The position numbers and the translations under genes were made by a program. 10,257 nucleotides of DNA, taken from contig SFOL01000065.1 of the NCBI GenBank assembly GCA_004552385.1, positions 1 to 10,257 of the forward strand, read 5' to 3'. Numbering within the stretch: position 1 is the stretch's first letter; each line of letters starts with the position of its first letter. The DNA is from Bacteroidales bacterium. Lineage in GTDB: Bacteria > Bacteroidota > Bacteroidia > Bacteroidales > Marinilabiliaceae. Shown here piece after piece: positions 1 through 7,067 of this stretch. Below the pieces are notes generated by a model. The model saw only the letters and a list, made by a program, of their open reading frames with translations, had not been told where the DNA came from and did not search any database.

Positions 1-491
1 TCGCTGATGTCAATGTGGCTCGCAAATATGATGTCAACCTCATAACTGTTAATCCCAGTTGGGGTGGCACATGGGGCTACAATGCCGGTCAGCAGATAGA
101 GGTGAAGTATGATGCCACGGCTCACAAGTACTACATTGAGCCTACCACGTTGTCTTTCTCCTACTCTGACACGACCGTCCACTACAGCGCCGGCTCCATT
201 ATGACGTTCCTTGAGGTGCCTGACCTCTACGGCTACTTCCCTGGCGCCCACGCCACTCTTGACAATCTCGTACTTGACGGCAAAGAGGTCACCTTCGACG
301 CCTCTAAGGTCATCGACAGCAACGATAAGCTCGGGTATCGCCTCGAGCTGTGGAACTGCTATGGCGCCACCAAAGGCAACTGCGCTTTCGGCACTGCAAA
401 GGGCGATGTCATCGAAGAGCTTGGCTTCAAAGAAAAGATGGAGCTCACAGCAACTTTCCGCTCTCTCTTCCCCGAGGTCTCCTTTGAGTAG
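1..491 (+). CDS. C-terminal fragment of an unidentified protein, probably a PUL surface glycan-binding protein (5' partial)
   Basis: The reading frame is open from base 3 (Ala-Asp-Val-Asn-Val...) to the TAG at 489-491, so the gene starts outside the window. The GTG at 15 is an internal valine codon, not a start. 162 residues are visible. I do not recognise the family. The segment is rich in aromatic and beta-strand-like sequence, with no catalytic motif and no membrane segment. A Trp/Gly/Tyr-rich stretch lies near visible residues 19-26, and two cysteines flank a Gly-rich loop at about 117-130 (WNCYGATKGNCAFG). A terminator follows directly, and two GH5 surface lipoproteins come next on the same strand. 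In PULs this slot, after SusC/SusD and before the enzymes, is usually a surface glycan-binding protein. That role is inferred from position and composition only. Confidence 0.6.
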   Translation, partial: ADVNVARKYDVNLITVNPSWGGTWGYNAGQQIEVKYDATAHKYYIEPTTLSFSYSDTTVHYSAGSIMTFLEVPDLYGYFPGAHATLDNLVLDGKEVTFDASKVIDSNDKLGYRLELWNCYGATKGNCAFGTAKGDVIEELGFKEKMELTATFRSLFPEVSFE

Positions 492-515
492 GTCTCGGCT
501 GAACCAATAACTTTT

Positions 516-553
516 GCGTCCCCTCACTGGAACAGAGTGGGGGACGCTTCTTT
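516..553 (+). terminator. Intrinsic terminator after the upstream PUL gene
   Basis: The arms gcgtcccc (516-523) and ggggacgc (540-547) pair perfectly. After one bulged T at 524, the stem continues with cact (525-528) and agtg (536-539). The loop is 7 nt. The T-rich run ttcttt at 548-553 follows. It lies 25 bases after the stop of the preceding gene and would separate it transcriptionally, wholly or in part, from the GH5 pair. Confidence 0.8.
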
Positions 554-564
554 CTGCTCATAAG

Positions 565-589
565 AACATATTGTAACATATATAACATT
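565..589 (+). promoter_or_regulatory. Helically spaced AACAT direct repeats, candidate operator upstream of the GH5 pair
   Basis: AACATA occurs at 565-570 and 575-580, and AACATT at 584-589. The starts are 10 and 9 bases apart, close to one helical turn, so the repeats would lie on one face of the DNA. A further AACATA is at 628-633. They sit in an AT-rich patch 30-54 bases upstream of the candidate -7 box of the GH5 operon. Phased direct repeats are a common design for binding sites of dimeric AraC-type regulators, including the hybrid two-component systems that control many PULs. That assignment is inference, and the short AT-rich motif could arise by chance. Confidence 0.3.
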
Positions 590-618
590 GCGTAGCTCCG
601 TGTTGTGCCATCTTTTTG

Positions 619-626
619 TATTTTTG
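619..626 (+). promoter_or_regulatory. Candidate Bacteroidota -7 box (TAnnTTTG) for the GH5 operon
   Basis: TATTTTTG at 619-626 matches the Bacteroidota -7 consensus TAnnTTTG exactly and lies 23 bases before the ATG at 650. The expected -33 TTTG is not present at the usual 19-21 base spacing; the nearest TTG (603-605) is only 13 bases away. It is therefore either a weak, activator-dependent promoter or a chance match in T-rich DNA. Confidence 0.4.
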
Positions 627-649
627 CAACATAACTTAAAGAATGTGAT

Positions 650-2461
650 ATGAACAAACTTATAAAGATTGCGAGGAGTCTTGCTTCTTTGGCGTTGCTT
701 CTGCCCGCCGTGTTTTGTGCTTGCTCCGACTCCGGCTCCGATGAAGTCTCGGCCGACGTCCTCATACCCGGTAACTACAAGAATATGGAGTTTGGTGCCG
801 AGGGCGGTGAGCAAAATGTTGCCATCCAGTCCAATCTCGATCTCGTTCTTACTCCGTCGGCGGACTGGGTTAGCGTTGAGTCTGTGACCTCGACGTCTCA
901 AACCGTGCGTCGCTTCAAAGTGGTGTGCCAACCATGCTCCACTGGCGAGGAGAGAAGTTGTCAGATTAATGTCCAGACCACAGGCTTCTCCGACATCCTG
1001 GCGGTGAAGCAGCTTGCTGGTAAAGTCGTCTCGGCTGTGAGCGACTCGAATATTGAGGTGGCGGGAGATGGCGAGACGTTCACCGTGACGGTCAAGGCCA
1101 ATGACGTGCCAGTCTTCAGCCCCGAGGTCCCTTGGCTCTCCGTGGTTGGTGACGTCCGCGACAACGATGACGGCACCTACTCGGCCGACGTCAAGGCAGC
1201 CCAGAACTTCGCCAACGCGCGTGAGGGTGTGCTCGTGGTGTCCAACGGCTCTTCGTCCGTCTCGTTCACCATCAAGCAGGGCAAGGGCTCTTCTTCCGAA
1301 ATCTCCGGCATGCCCGACGAAGCTGATCTCGTGGCTACTTATATGGGCATGGGTTGGAACCTTGGCAACAGCCTTGACGCGCACGCCAACGAGGTCGCCA
1401 ACGAGACTTGCTGGGGCAACGGCGCTTGTACCCAGGCAACTATGGATGCCATAAGGGCCGCCGGTTTCCGTACCGTACGCATCCCGGTCACCTGGCTCGG
1501 TCATATTGGCTCCGCACCCGATTATAAGATTGACGATGCATGGATGAACCGCGTAGCCGAGGTCGTCGGCTATGCTGAAAACGCCGGCCTTAATGCCATC
1601 ATCAATATCCACCACGACGGCGCCGACAGCAAACATTGGCTTGATATTAAGACCGCAGCTACAAACTCCACCAAGAATGCCGCTATTGAGGCTCAGCTCA
1701 AGGCCATGTGGACACAGATAGCAAAAAAGTTCAAGAACCACGACAACTCGCTCATCTTCGAGCTCATGAACGAGATCCAAGACGGCGGCTGGGGCTGGGG
1801 TGCCAATAAGACCGACGGCGGTAAGCAATATAAGACTATGAACGGGTGGCTCCAAGTGTGTGTCGATGCCATTCGTGCCACTGGCGGCAACAACAAAACA
1901 AGGTGGCTTGGCGTCCCGGGATACTGCACAAACCCGGATCTCACCATTAATAATCTTGTTCTCCCGACCGATCCGGCCAATCGGCTCATCGTGGCGGTTC
2001 ATTTCTACGATCCCAGTGATTATTCTCTTGAGGATAAATATAGTGAGTGGGGACATAATGCCGACTCAGGCAAGAAGTGCGATTGGGGCGATGAGGACAA
2101 TGTGCGCAAAGTCTTCTCCTCTCTCCAGTCCAAATTCATTGCTGCAGGCACGCCTGTCTACATTGGCGAGATCGGTTGCGTGCATCGCTCCACAGCCCGC
2201 GCCGAGGCTTTCCGCAAATATTATCTTGAGTATGTTTGCAAAGCAGCCAAGACCTATGGCATGGCGCCGATATTCTGGGATAACGGCTCGGCCGCCGCAG
2301 GACGTGAGAGCTCAGGCCTCTTCAACCATGGCACTGGTGAGGCTCTCAACAACGGTGCCAAGGTGGCTGCCATCATGGTGAATGCCATTGAGAACTCAGA
2401 TGAGTCATATACGCTTGAGAGCGTGTATAATAAGAGTATTGACAGTTATATGGTTGATTAA
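650..2461 (+). CDS. Surface lipoprotein endo-beta-glucanase: BACON-BACON-GH5 (probably subfamily GH5_4)
   Basis: This 603-residue enzyme should cut internal beta-1,4 bonds in a glucan backbone (cellulose-like, mixed-linkage or xyloglucan; substrate not settled). A lipoprotein signal peptide ends at Cys25 (FCAC), followed by Ser-Asp and more acidic residues, typical of Bacteroidota surface export. Two BACON domains follow at about 44-123 (SADWV at 70-74) and 128-211 (PWLSV at 161-165). The GH5 barrel spans about 222-585. It begins with GMGWNLGNSLDA, the usual GH5_4 opening. Other GH5 landmarks are VRIP near 276-279, IHH at 320-322, the acid/base Glu375 in FELMNE, HFYDP at 451-455, the nucleophile Glu507 in YIGEIG, and FW at 542-543. 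The ATG at 650 gives a proper signal peptide. Its stop overlaps the next GH5 gene by one base, so the two are co-transcribed. BoGH5A of the Bacteroides ovatus xyloglucan PUL is a known BACON-GH5_4 relative in layout. Confidence 0.92.
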   Translation: MNKLIKIARSLASLALLLPAVFCACSDSGSDEVSADVLIPGNYKNMEFGAEGGEQNVAIQSNLDLVLTPSADWVSVESVTSTSQTVRRFKVVCQPCSTGEERSCQINVQTTGFSDILAVKQLAGKVVSAVSDSNIEVAGDGETFTVTVKANDVPVFSPEVPWLSVVGDVRDNDDGTYSADVKAAQNFANAREGVLVVSNGSSSVSFTIKQGKGSSSEISGMPDEADLVATYMGMGWNLGNSLDAHANEVANETCWGNGACTQATMDAIRAAGFRTVRIPVTWLGHIGSAPDYKIDDAWMNRVAEVVGYAENAGLNAIINIHHDGADSKHWLDIKTAATNSTKNAAIEAQLKAMWTQIAKKFKNHDNSLIFELMNEIQDGGWGWGANKTDGGKQYKTMNGWLQVCVDAIRATGGNNKTRWLGVPGYCTNPDLTINNLVLPTDPANRLIVAVHFYDPSDYSLEDKYSEWGHNADSGKKCDWGDEDNVRKVFSSLQSKFIAAGTPVYIGEIGCVHRSTARAEAFRKYYLEYVCKAAKTYGMAPIFWDNGSAAAGRESSGLFNHGTGEALNNGAKVAAIMVNAIENSDESYTLESVYNKSIDSYMVD

Positions 2462-4242
2462 TGAAAGCCATTCTCAAGTTTAAGTGTAAGTTCATGGCGG
2501 TGGCTCTGCTTTCCGCTTGCCTCGCCACCTCTACAGCTTGCTCAGAAGACGATGGGCCGGCGGAGCAGAATGACGATATCGTAATTCCCCCAGCCTACCA
2601 GAGGCTCGTGTTTCCCGCCACTGGTGGAGAGTCTCCGCTCTTAGTGAAAAGTTCCATTGATCTTGAGGCTGTTGCGTCAGCCGATTGGGTCACGGCGGTT
2701 CGCGTCGAGTCTACTTCGCAAAAGATGCGAAAGTTCAATGTCGTGTGCCAACCGTCGGCATCGGGCGTGACGGACAGTGCGCAGATTACTCTTTCCGCTG
2801 CTTCTGGATATTCTGGCGTCGTCAAGGTCGTGCGCCTAAGCGGGGCGGTTCTCTCGCTCGTTAGCGATGCCGAGGTGACTGTCGGGCCTGAATATGGCGA
2901 GATTGTCAAAATCGTGGTGCGAGCCAACGAGGCGCCCGTTTTCTCCTCTTCCGAGTCTTGGGTCACCTCGCATTCCCCGTCAGAGGCTGATGGCAATTAT
3001 ACGTTCAACGCCATCGTGGCGAAGAATCTCACCACCGCCGATAGGTCGGCAACTCTGACCATTTCGAACAGCGGCGGCAGCGTATCCGTCATCGTAACGC
3101 AGAGCGCCGGCCCAGGCCTTGATGACAGCGCGATGCCAAGCGACGCCATGTCGCTCATCTCCAAGATTTATGCGGGCATAAACATTGGCAACACCATGGA
3201 GTGCCCTAAGGGCGAGGGCGTCTGGTCTGGCGAGAAGGTCAACGCTGACTATGTCGAGGGACTTAAGGCCTTGGGCTTTAACGCGGTCCGCATACCATGC
3301 GCTTGGCATTCGCATCTCTCCGATGACAAGAAGTACACTATCGACCCGGCGTGGATCAGCCGTGTCAAGGAGGTTGTGGACTTATGCGTCGGCCGCGACA
3401 TGTATGTCATGCTCAACATCCACTGGGACTCGGGATGGCTCGAGGACAGTATTTTCGACGCCTCAAAGAAGTCTGCCATTGTGGCCGAGCAAAAAGCCAT
3501 ATGGACGCAGATCGCCACCGCCTTTAAGGACTATGACGAGCACCTCTTCTTCGCCGGTTGCAATGAGCCGGGCATGAATGAGACTATCAACAACACAGAA
3601 CGCTGGAAGACGGAGCCTGACGCGCTCAATCGGTATGTCGAATATGCGCAGACGTTCATTGACGCCGTACGCGCCACGGGTGGCAACAACGCGCTACGTT
3701 GCCTCGTCTTTCAAGGCCTTGGCGCCAGCATCTCTGTCACGTGTGACCACATGAGCATCATTCCCACAGATGTCGTCGAGGGGCGTCTCATAGCCGAGTT
3801 TCACTACTATGAGCCATACCAGTGGGCGATTATGGGAGAAGATGCCAGTTGGGGCAAGACTTTCTGGTATTGGGGCATGGACAACCACAAGAGCGGCTCA
3901 AATCATAACGCGACTTATGGCGAGGAGGACTTCGTGAAGTCACAGTTTGCCGAGATTAAGAAACGGTTTGTCGACAAAGGCATTCCTGTCGTCATTGGCG
4001 AATATTCCACGCGCATCCGCACGGGTTCTGAGGATCCTTCTGAGGAATTTGATGCGGAGCTTTTCCAAAAGAGCCGCGCCTACTACAACGAGGTCGTCAC
4101 CCGCGAGGCCAAGAACCACGGTTGTGCGCCGTTCTTTTGGGAGACTGGCGCTGAGGTCAATCGAAAGAATGGCTCGGCAAAGCTGCAATACGCCATAGAC
4201 GGCATCATGCGTGGCGCCAAGGACGGCAAATACCCGTTCTGA
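2461..4242 (+). CDS. Second surface lipoprotein GH5 glycanase, BACON-BACON-GH5, paralogue of the upstream gene
   Basis: This 593-residue protein starts with an ATG that shares one base with the preceding TAA (TAATG), so translation is probably coupled. The signal peptide ends at Cys27 (STAC) and is followed by SEDD, a surface-export-like acidic run. BACON domains lie at about 44-127 (SADWV at 73-77) and 131-217 (ESWVTS at 165-170). They align end to end with those of the upstream gene, sharing the blocks SADWV, STSQ and VVCQP. The GH5 domain (about 226-590) has INIGNTMECP at 240-249, VRIPCAW at 276-282, IHW at 320-322, acid/base Glu369 in AGCNEP, EFHYYEP at 446-452, nucleophile Glu514 in VIGEYS, and FFW at 558-560. 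Both catalytic glutamates are present. The opening motif and active-site loops differ from the first enzyme, so a different subsite preference or substrate is likely. The subfamily is uncertain (GH5_4 or a neighbour). Two stop codons in tandem (TGATGA) end the gene. Confidence 0.9.
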   Translation: MKAILKFKCKFMAVALLSACLATSTACSEDDGPAEQNDDIVIPPAYQRLVFPATGGESPLLVKSSIDLEAVASADWVTAVRVESTSQKMRKFNVVCQPSASGVTDSAQITLSAASGYSGVVKVVRLSGAVLSLVSDAEVTVGPEYGEIVKIVVRANEAPVFSSSESWVTSHSPSEADGNYTFNAIVAKNLTTADRSATLTISNSGGSVSVIVTQSAGPGLDDSAMPSDAMSLISKIYAGINIGNTMECPKGEGVWSGEKVNADYVEGLKALGFNAVRIPCAWHSHLSDDKKYTIDPAWISRVKEVVDLCVGRDMYVMLNIHWDSGWLEDSIFDASKKSAIVAEQKAIWTQIATAFKDYDEHLFFAGCNEPGMNETINNTERWKTEPDALNRYVEYAQTFIDAVRATGGNNALRCLVFQGLGASISVTCDHMSIIPTDVVEGRLIAEFHYYEPYQWAIMGEDASWGKTFWYWGMDNHKSGSNHNATYGEEDFVKSQFAEIKKRFVDKGIPVVIGEYSTRIRTGSEDPSEEFDAELFQKSRAYYNEVVTREAKNHGCAPFFWETGAEVNRKNGSAKLQYAIDGIMRGAKDGKYPF

Positions 4243-4282
4243 TGAGCGTTTAGCTCCCGCATTCGTCCGACGGGAAAATAAG

Positions 4283-4330
4283 CCTCCCCCGCTCTTCGCT
4301 ACTTGATAGCAGGGCGGGGGAGGTCTTTTT
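4283..4330. terminator. Bidirectional intrinsic terminator between the convergent GH5 operon and ygiQ
   Basis: A perfect 10-bp stem is formed by cctcccccgc (4283-4292) and gcgggggagg (4314-4323). A small inner gcta/tagc pairing lies in the loop. On the + strand it is followed by tcttttt (4324-4330). On the - strand the exit sequence is CTTATTTTC (complement of 4274-4282), so it can also stop transcripts from ygiQ, whose stop codon is at 4364-4366. Confidence 0.88.
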
Positions 4331-4363
4331 ATGCCCCATGTGGCGGGGAGTGGTGAGGTTTTT

Positions 4364-6532
4364 TCAGTGTCTTCGTCCGCTCGGCGAGCGTCTCTTGTCG
4401 TCTGTTTTATTGTGGTTCGGCCTGTCGTCTCTGCTTTGCCTCCCTTGCCTGTCGTCAGTTCTTCTTGCGCTGGTTGGCTTTCCGTTGCGTCCGTCTGGTG
4501 CGAATCGGCAGGGGGCGGCGAATAGCCTTTCCCGCAAGTCCTCGCGGTGCATCTTCCGCAGCTCATTCTCTATGGCCCGCCTCTCCTCTGGCTTATACCA
4601 GAAGAAGAACATGCGCTGCTTCTGCTTGTCATCGGCCGATGTGGCGGTAAAGACAGGCTTGAGTGTGTACGGGTGCACGCCGGAGTAGTAAATCTCGGTC
4701 GAGACGGTCATTGGGGTGGGGGTGAAATCCTGCACCTGCTCCAGCTTGAAGTCCAAGTCGTGGGTCTCGGCGGCCAGCATGGCCATGTCCTCCTCTCGGC
4801 AGCCTGGGTGGCTGGACATGAAGTAGGGGATCAGCTGCTGGTTCAGATGGTGCTTCTTGTTCACATCGTCGAATATCTTCTTGAACTTATAGAAGAGCGA
4901 GAATGACGGCTTGCGCATTATGTTCAAGACTGCGTCTGACGTGTGTTCGGGGGCCACCTTCAGACGCCCGGAGACGTGGCGCGCTATCAGCTCTTCCATA
5001 TACGCCTGGTGGCTGCGCTCCTCATCGGGCGTGGCGTTACCGTTCAGCAGCATGTCGTATCTCACTCCGCTGCCTATGAAGCTCTTCTTGATGCCCGGGA
5101 TGGCGTCAACCCTTCTGTAAAGGTTTATAAGCCGCGTGTGGTCGGTGTTCATGTTCTTGCAGACGCTCGGGTGTATGCACGACGGGCGTGCGCAACGCTT
5201 GCAAAGTGTGATGTCCTTGCCGCGCATGCCGTACATGTTGGCCGATGGGCCGCCAAGGTCGGACAGGTAGCCCTTGAACCCCGGCAGCTTTGTCACCAGT
5301 TCCACCTCGCGCAGTATGGACTCTTCCGACCGCGACGCTATGAACTTGCCCTGGTGGGCCGATATGGTGCAAAAGCTGCAACCGCCGAAGCAACCGCGGT
5401 GCAGGCATATCGAGTTCTTTATCATCTCGTAGGCTGGGATGTCGCCCTTGCCGTCATAGCGGGGGTGGGGCAGGTGGGTGTACGGCAGGTCGAACGAGTG
5501 ATCCACTTGCTCCGGTGTCATTGGCTCATATTGCGGATTTACCACCACCACTTTGTCTCCGACGCGCTGCGTCAGCCTTTTGGCCGTCCATTTGTTGCTC
5601 TCCTCCTCTATGTGGTGGAAGTTGTCGGCGTACAGTTTTGCGTCTTTCAGGCACTCCTCGTGGCTGTGAAGCTCCATGGTGTCCCAATTCTTGTTTTTGG
5701 GCAGCGGCGCGTCAGCGTCCAAAACGAACGAGGTCTGTGGCACTGTCTTAAGCGAACAGAATGGCACACCTTTTTTCATCAGGCTCGCTATCTCCATTAG
5801 CGGGTTCTCGCCCATGCCATAAACCAGCATATCCGCCCCGCTCTCCAACAATATGCTCGGGCGCAACTTGTCCTCCCAATAGTCGTAGTGGGTCAGCCTG
5901 CGCAGGCTGGCCTCTATGCCGCCCAGTATCACTGGCACGTCGGGGAAAAGCTCCTTGAGAATCTTGGTGTAGACTATCGACGGCATGTCGGGACGCCTGC
6001 CAGCCTGACCGCCTGGCGTAAATGCGTCATCGTGGCGTTTGCGGCGGCTGGCCGTGTAGTGGTTCACCATCGAGTCCATGGCTCCTGGCGATATGCCGAA
6101 AAAGTAGCGCGGCGCGCCAAACTTCTTGAAGTCGCGCAGGTCGTCCTGCCAGTTCGGTTGCGGAACTATGGCCACCCTCAGTCCCTCGGCCTCCAACACC
6201 CGGCCTATCACGGCCGCGCCGAATGACGGGTGGTCCACATAGGCGTCTCCGCTGAACAGCACCACGTCCATCTCCGTCCACCCTCGCAGCTCCGCCTCTT
6301 TCACGCTCGTAGGCAGCCACAGCCGCAAGTCTTTGCGCTCTTTGGGTGCTTGCGGCTTTTCGTGCTCAGGCTTAGGCTGTGAGGAGGCTATGTGGGTCCG
6401 AGCGCCACTTTCTCTGAGTTCTTTGCGCTCGTCTTTGGCTGCGGTTTTAGCGTTTTTGGGGGTGTTGACTCCCTCGAGCCTGTGGTCGTGGCTGCCGCCG
6501 CGCCTCTTTGCCGCATTGTCTGTCTTTGCCAT
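4364..6532 (-). CDS. ygiQ: YgiQ family radical SAM protein
   Basis: This 722-residue protein belongs to the YgiQ family (UPF0313), predicted cytoplasmic radical SAM enzymes whose reaction is not established. The family N-terminal module starts near residue 72 with LWLPTS and continues with FSGDAYVDHPSFG (93-105) and ILGGIEASLRR (202-212). The [4Fe-4S]/SAM motif CxxxCxxC is Cys381, Cys385, Cys388 in RGCFGGCSFC. A second cysteine set (Cys444, 447, 452, 458) could hold another cluster or a metal. KVAPEH (525-530) and PYFMSSHPGC (569-578) are family blocks. The total length is close to the E. coli protein (about 740 aa). The first 70 residues are Lys/Arg/Ala-rich and the last 45 are Arg/Asp/Asn-rich, both probably disordered. 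I chose the ATG at 6532 (MAKTDN). The frame stays open upstream to a TTG at 6751, but that extension is low-complexity, His/Thr/Pro-rich and contains a DNA tandem repeat, so I treat it as leader. No clear promoter was found. Confidence 0.93.
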   Translation of the reverse strand: MAKTDNAAKRRGGSHDHRLEGVNTPKNAKTAAKDERKELRESGARTHIASSQPKPEHEKPQAPKERKDLRLWLPTSVKEAELRGWTEMDVVLFSGDAYVDHPSFGAAVIGRVLEAEGLRVAIVPQPNWQDDLRDFKKFGAPRYFFGISPGAMDSMVNHYTASRRKRHDDAFTPGGQAGRRPDMPSIVYTKILKELFPDVPVILGGIEASLRRLTHYDYWEDKLRPSILLESGADMLVYGMGENPLMEIASLMKKGVPFCSLKTVPQTSFVLDADAPLPKNKNWDTMELHSHEECLKDAKLYADNFHHIEEESNKWTAKRLTQRVGDKVVVVNPQYEPMTPEQVDHSFDLPYTHLPHPRYDGKGDIPAYEMIKNSICLHRGCFGGCSFCTISAHQGKFIASRSEESILREVELVTKLPGFKGYLSDLGGPSANMYGMRGKDITLCKRCARPSCIHPSVCKNMNTDHTRLINLYRRVDAIPGIKKSFIGSGVRYDMLLNGNATPDEERSHQAYMEELIARHVSGRLKVAPEHTSDAVLNIMRKPSFSLFYKFKKIFDDVNKKHHLNQQLIPYFMSSHPGCREEDMAMLAAETHDLDFKLEQVQDFTPTPMTVSTEIYYSGVHPYTLKPVFTATSADDKQKQRMFFFWYKPEERRAIENELRKMHREDLRERLFAAPCRFAPDGRNGKPTSARRTDDRQGRQSRDDRPNHNKTDDKRRSPSGRRH

Positions 6533-6880
6533 GGTTTGTGCTTTGGGATGTGTGTGGTGGGGAAGAGTTGTGTGGTGGGGAAGAGTTGTGTGGTGGGGGC
6601 TTCCCTTTTTAGGGTGGGGGCGTCTCGTTATTGTGGGCGGCTCCCTTGCCTCGTGTGGTCTACGCAAGCCTGCGCCGAATGTTTGTCTGGCCTTGCCAAT
6701 TTGTTTGCCTGTGTTACTGAGGCATTCGTGGCGTTTGTGCCCTACTTGCAAAAGCGCTGGCGCATGATGGTGGCCATTCCCTCCTCATGGTCTGTCATGA
6801 GCCTTTCCCCGACTTGCCTCATAGGCCTGCCACCCTCCATCCACATCGGGGTGGGATTCTACATGGCAAAACCTATGGAC
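6533..6880. other. Gene-free leader and spacer between ygiQ and the tRNA operon
   Basis: This stretch of about 350 bases lies upstream of ygiQ and past the tRNA terminator. It holds the 18-bp tandem repeat near its ygiQ end and otherwise no supported gene, RNA or exact Bacteroidota promoter match on the - strand. The nearest promoter-like string, caaaacctat at 6867-6876, misses the TAnnTTTG pattern by one base of spacing. The ygiQ frame stays open through about 220 bases of it, which may simply reflect low stop-codon density in GC-rich DNA. Confidence 0.5.
6551..6598. repeat. 18-bp tandem repeat, about 2.7 copies, in the ygiQ leader
   Basis: The unit tgtgtggtggggaagagt starts at 6551 and 6569. 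A third copy starting at 6587 runs 12 bases before diverging at 6599. The array ends about 20 bases upstream of the chosen ygiQ ATG (6532, - strand). The period is a multiple of three, so if this stretch were translated it would encode a repeated HHTTLP-type hexapeptide. Confidence 0.85.
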
Positions 6881-6909
6881 AAAAAAAAAGCCCGACTTAT
6901 ATCGGGCTT
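6881..6909 (-). terminator. Intrinsic terminator of the tRNA Gly-Leu operon
   Basis: A perfect 8-bp stem is formed by aagcccga (6888-6895) and tcgggctt (6902-6909) with a 6-nt loop. Read on the - strand it ends in an unbroken run of nine T (complement of 6881-6889). It starts 11 bases after the 3' end of the tRNA-Leu gene. Confidence 0.92.
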
Positions 6910-6919
6910 ATTCTCTTTG

Positions 6920-7003
6920 TGCGCAGGATGAGACTCGAACTCACACGATCTTTCGACCACTACCCCCTCAAAGTAGCGTGTATACCAATTTCACCACCTG
7001 CGC
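6920..7003 (-). tRNA. tRNA-Leu (anticodon GAG)
   Basis: On the - strand an 84-nt cloverleaf is seen. Acceptor arms GCGCAGG (7003-6997) and CCTGCGC (6927-6921) pair fully, with discriminator A at 6920. The anticodon stem is CTACT/GGTAG with loop TTGAGGG, giving anticodon GAG, which reads CUC and CUU leucine codons. A long class II variable arm (GGTC-GAAA-GATC) is present, as expected for leucine. The T arm is GTGAG-TTCGAGT-CTCAT. The 3' CCA is not encoded. It is the second gene of a two-tRNA transcript. Confidence 0.96.
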
Positions 7004-7067
7004 ATTAGTTTCACCCAAACCTCCGACCCATCGGCGTGGGCTAATGCTTTTCATCATGTAAAAGAAG

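Noticed and set aside
524..2056. Open frame of 510 codons on the - strand opposite the first GH5 gene
   Set aside because: It is antisense to a clear GH5 enzyme, shows no recognisable domain, and is explained by the GC-rich codon pattern of the real gene keeping the opposite frame free of stops.
4943..5800. Open frame of 285 codons on the + strand opposite ygiQ
   Set aside because: It lies wholly inside the highly conserved YgiQ coding region and has no family resemblance of its own; it is a mirror frame.
6551..6598. Possible CRISPR or iteron array
   Set aside because: The units are directly abutting with no spacers, only about 2.7 copies, and no cas or rep gene is nearby.
6533..6751. N-terminal extension of YgiQ to a TTG at 6751
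   Set aside because: The extension is low-complexity and repeat-bearing, uses a weak start codon and adds nothing family-like. The ATG at 6532 already leaves 70 residues before the conserved region.
6392..7008. Open frames on the + strand across the ygiQ leader and the tRNA-Leu gene
   Set aside because: Their C-terminal parts are the complement of the tRNA-Leu cloverleaf and its terminator, a familiar source of false small proteins. The rest is leader sequence.
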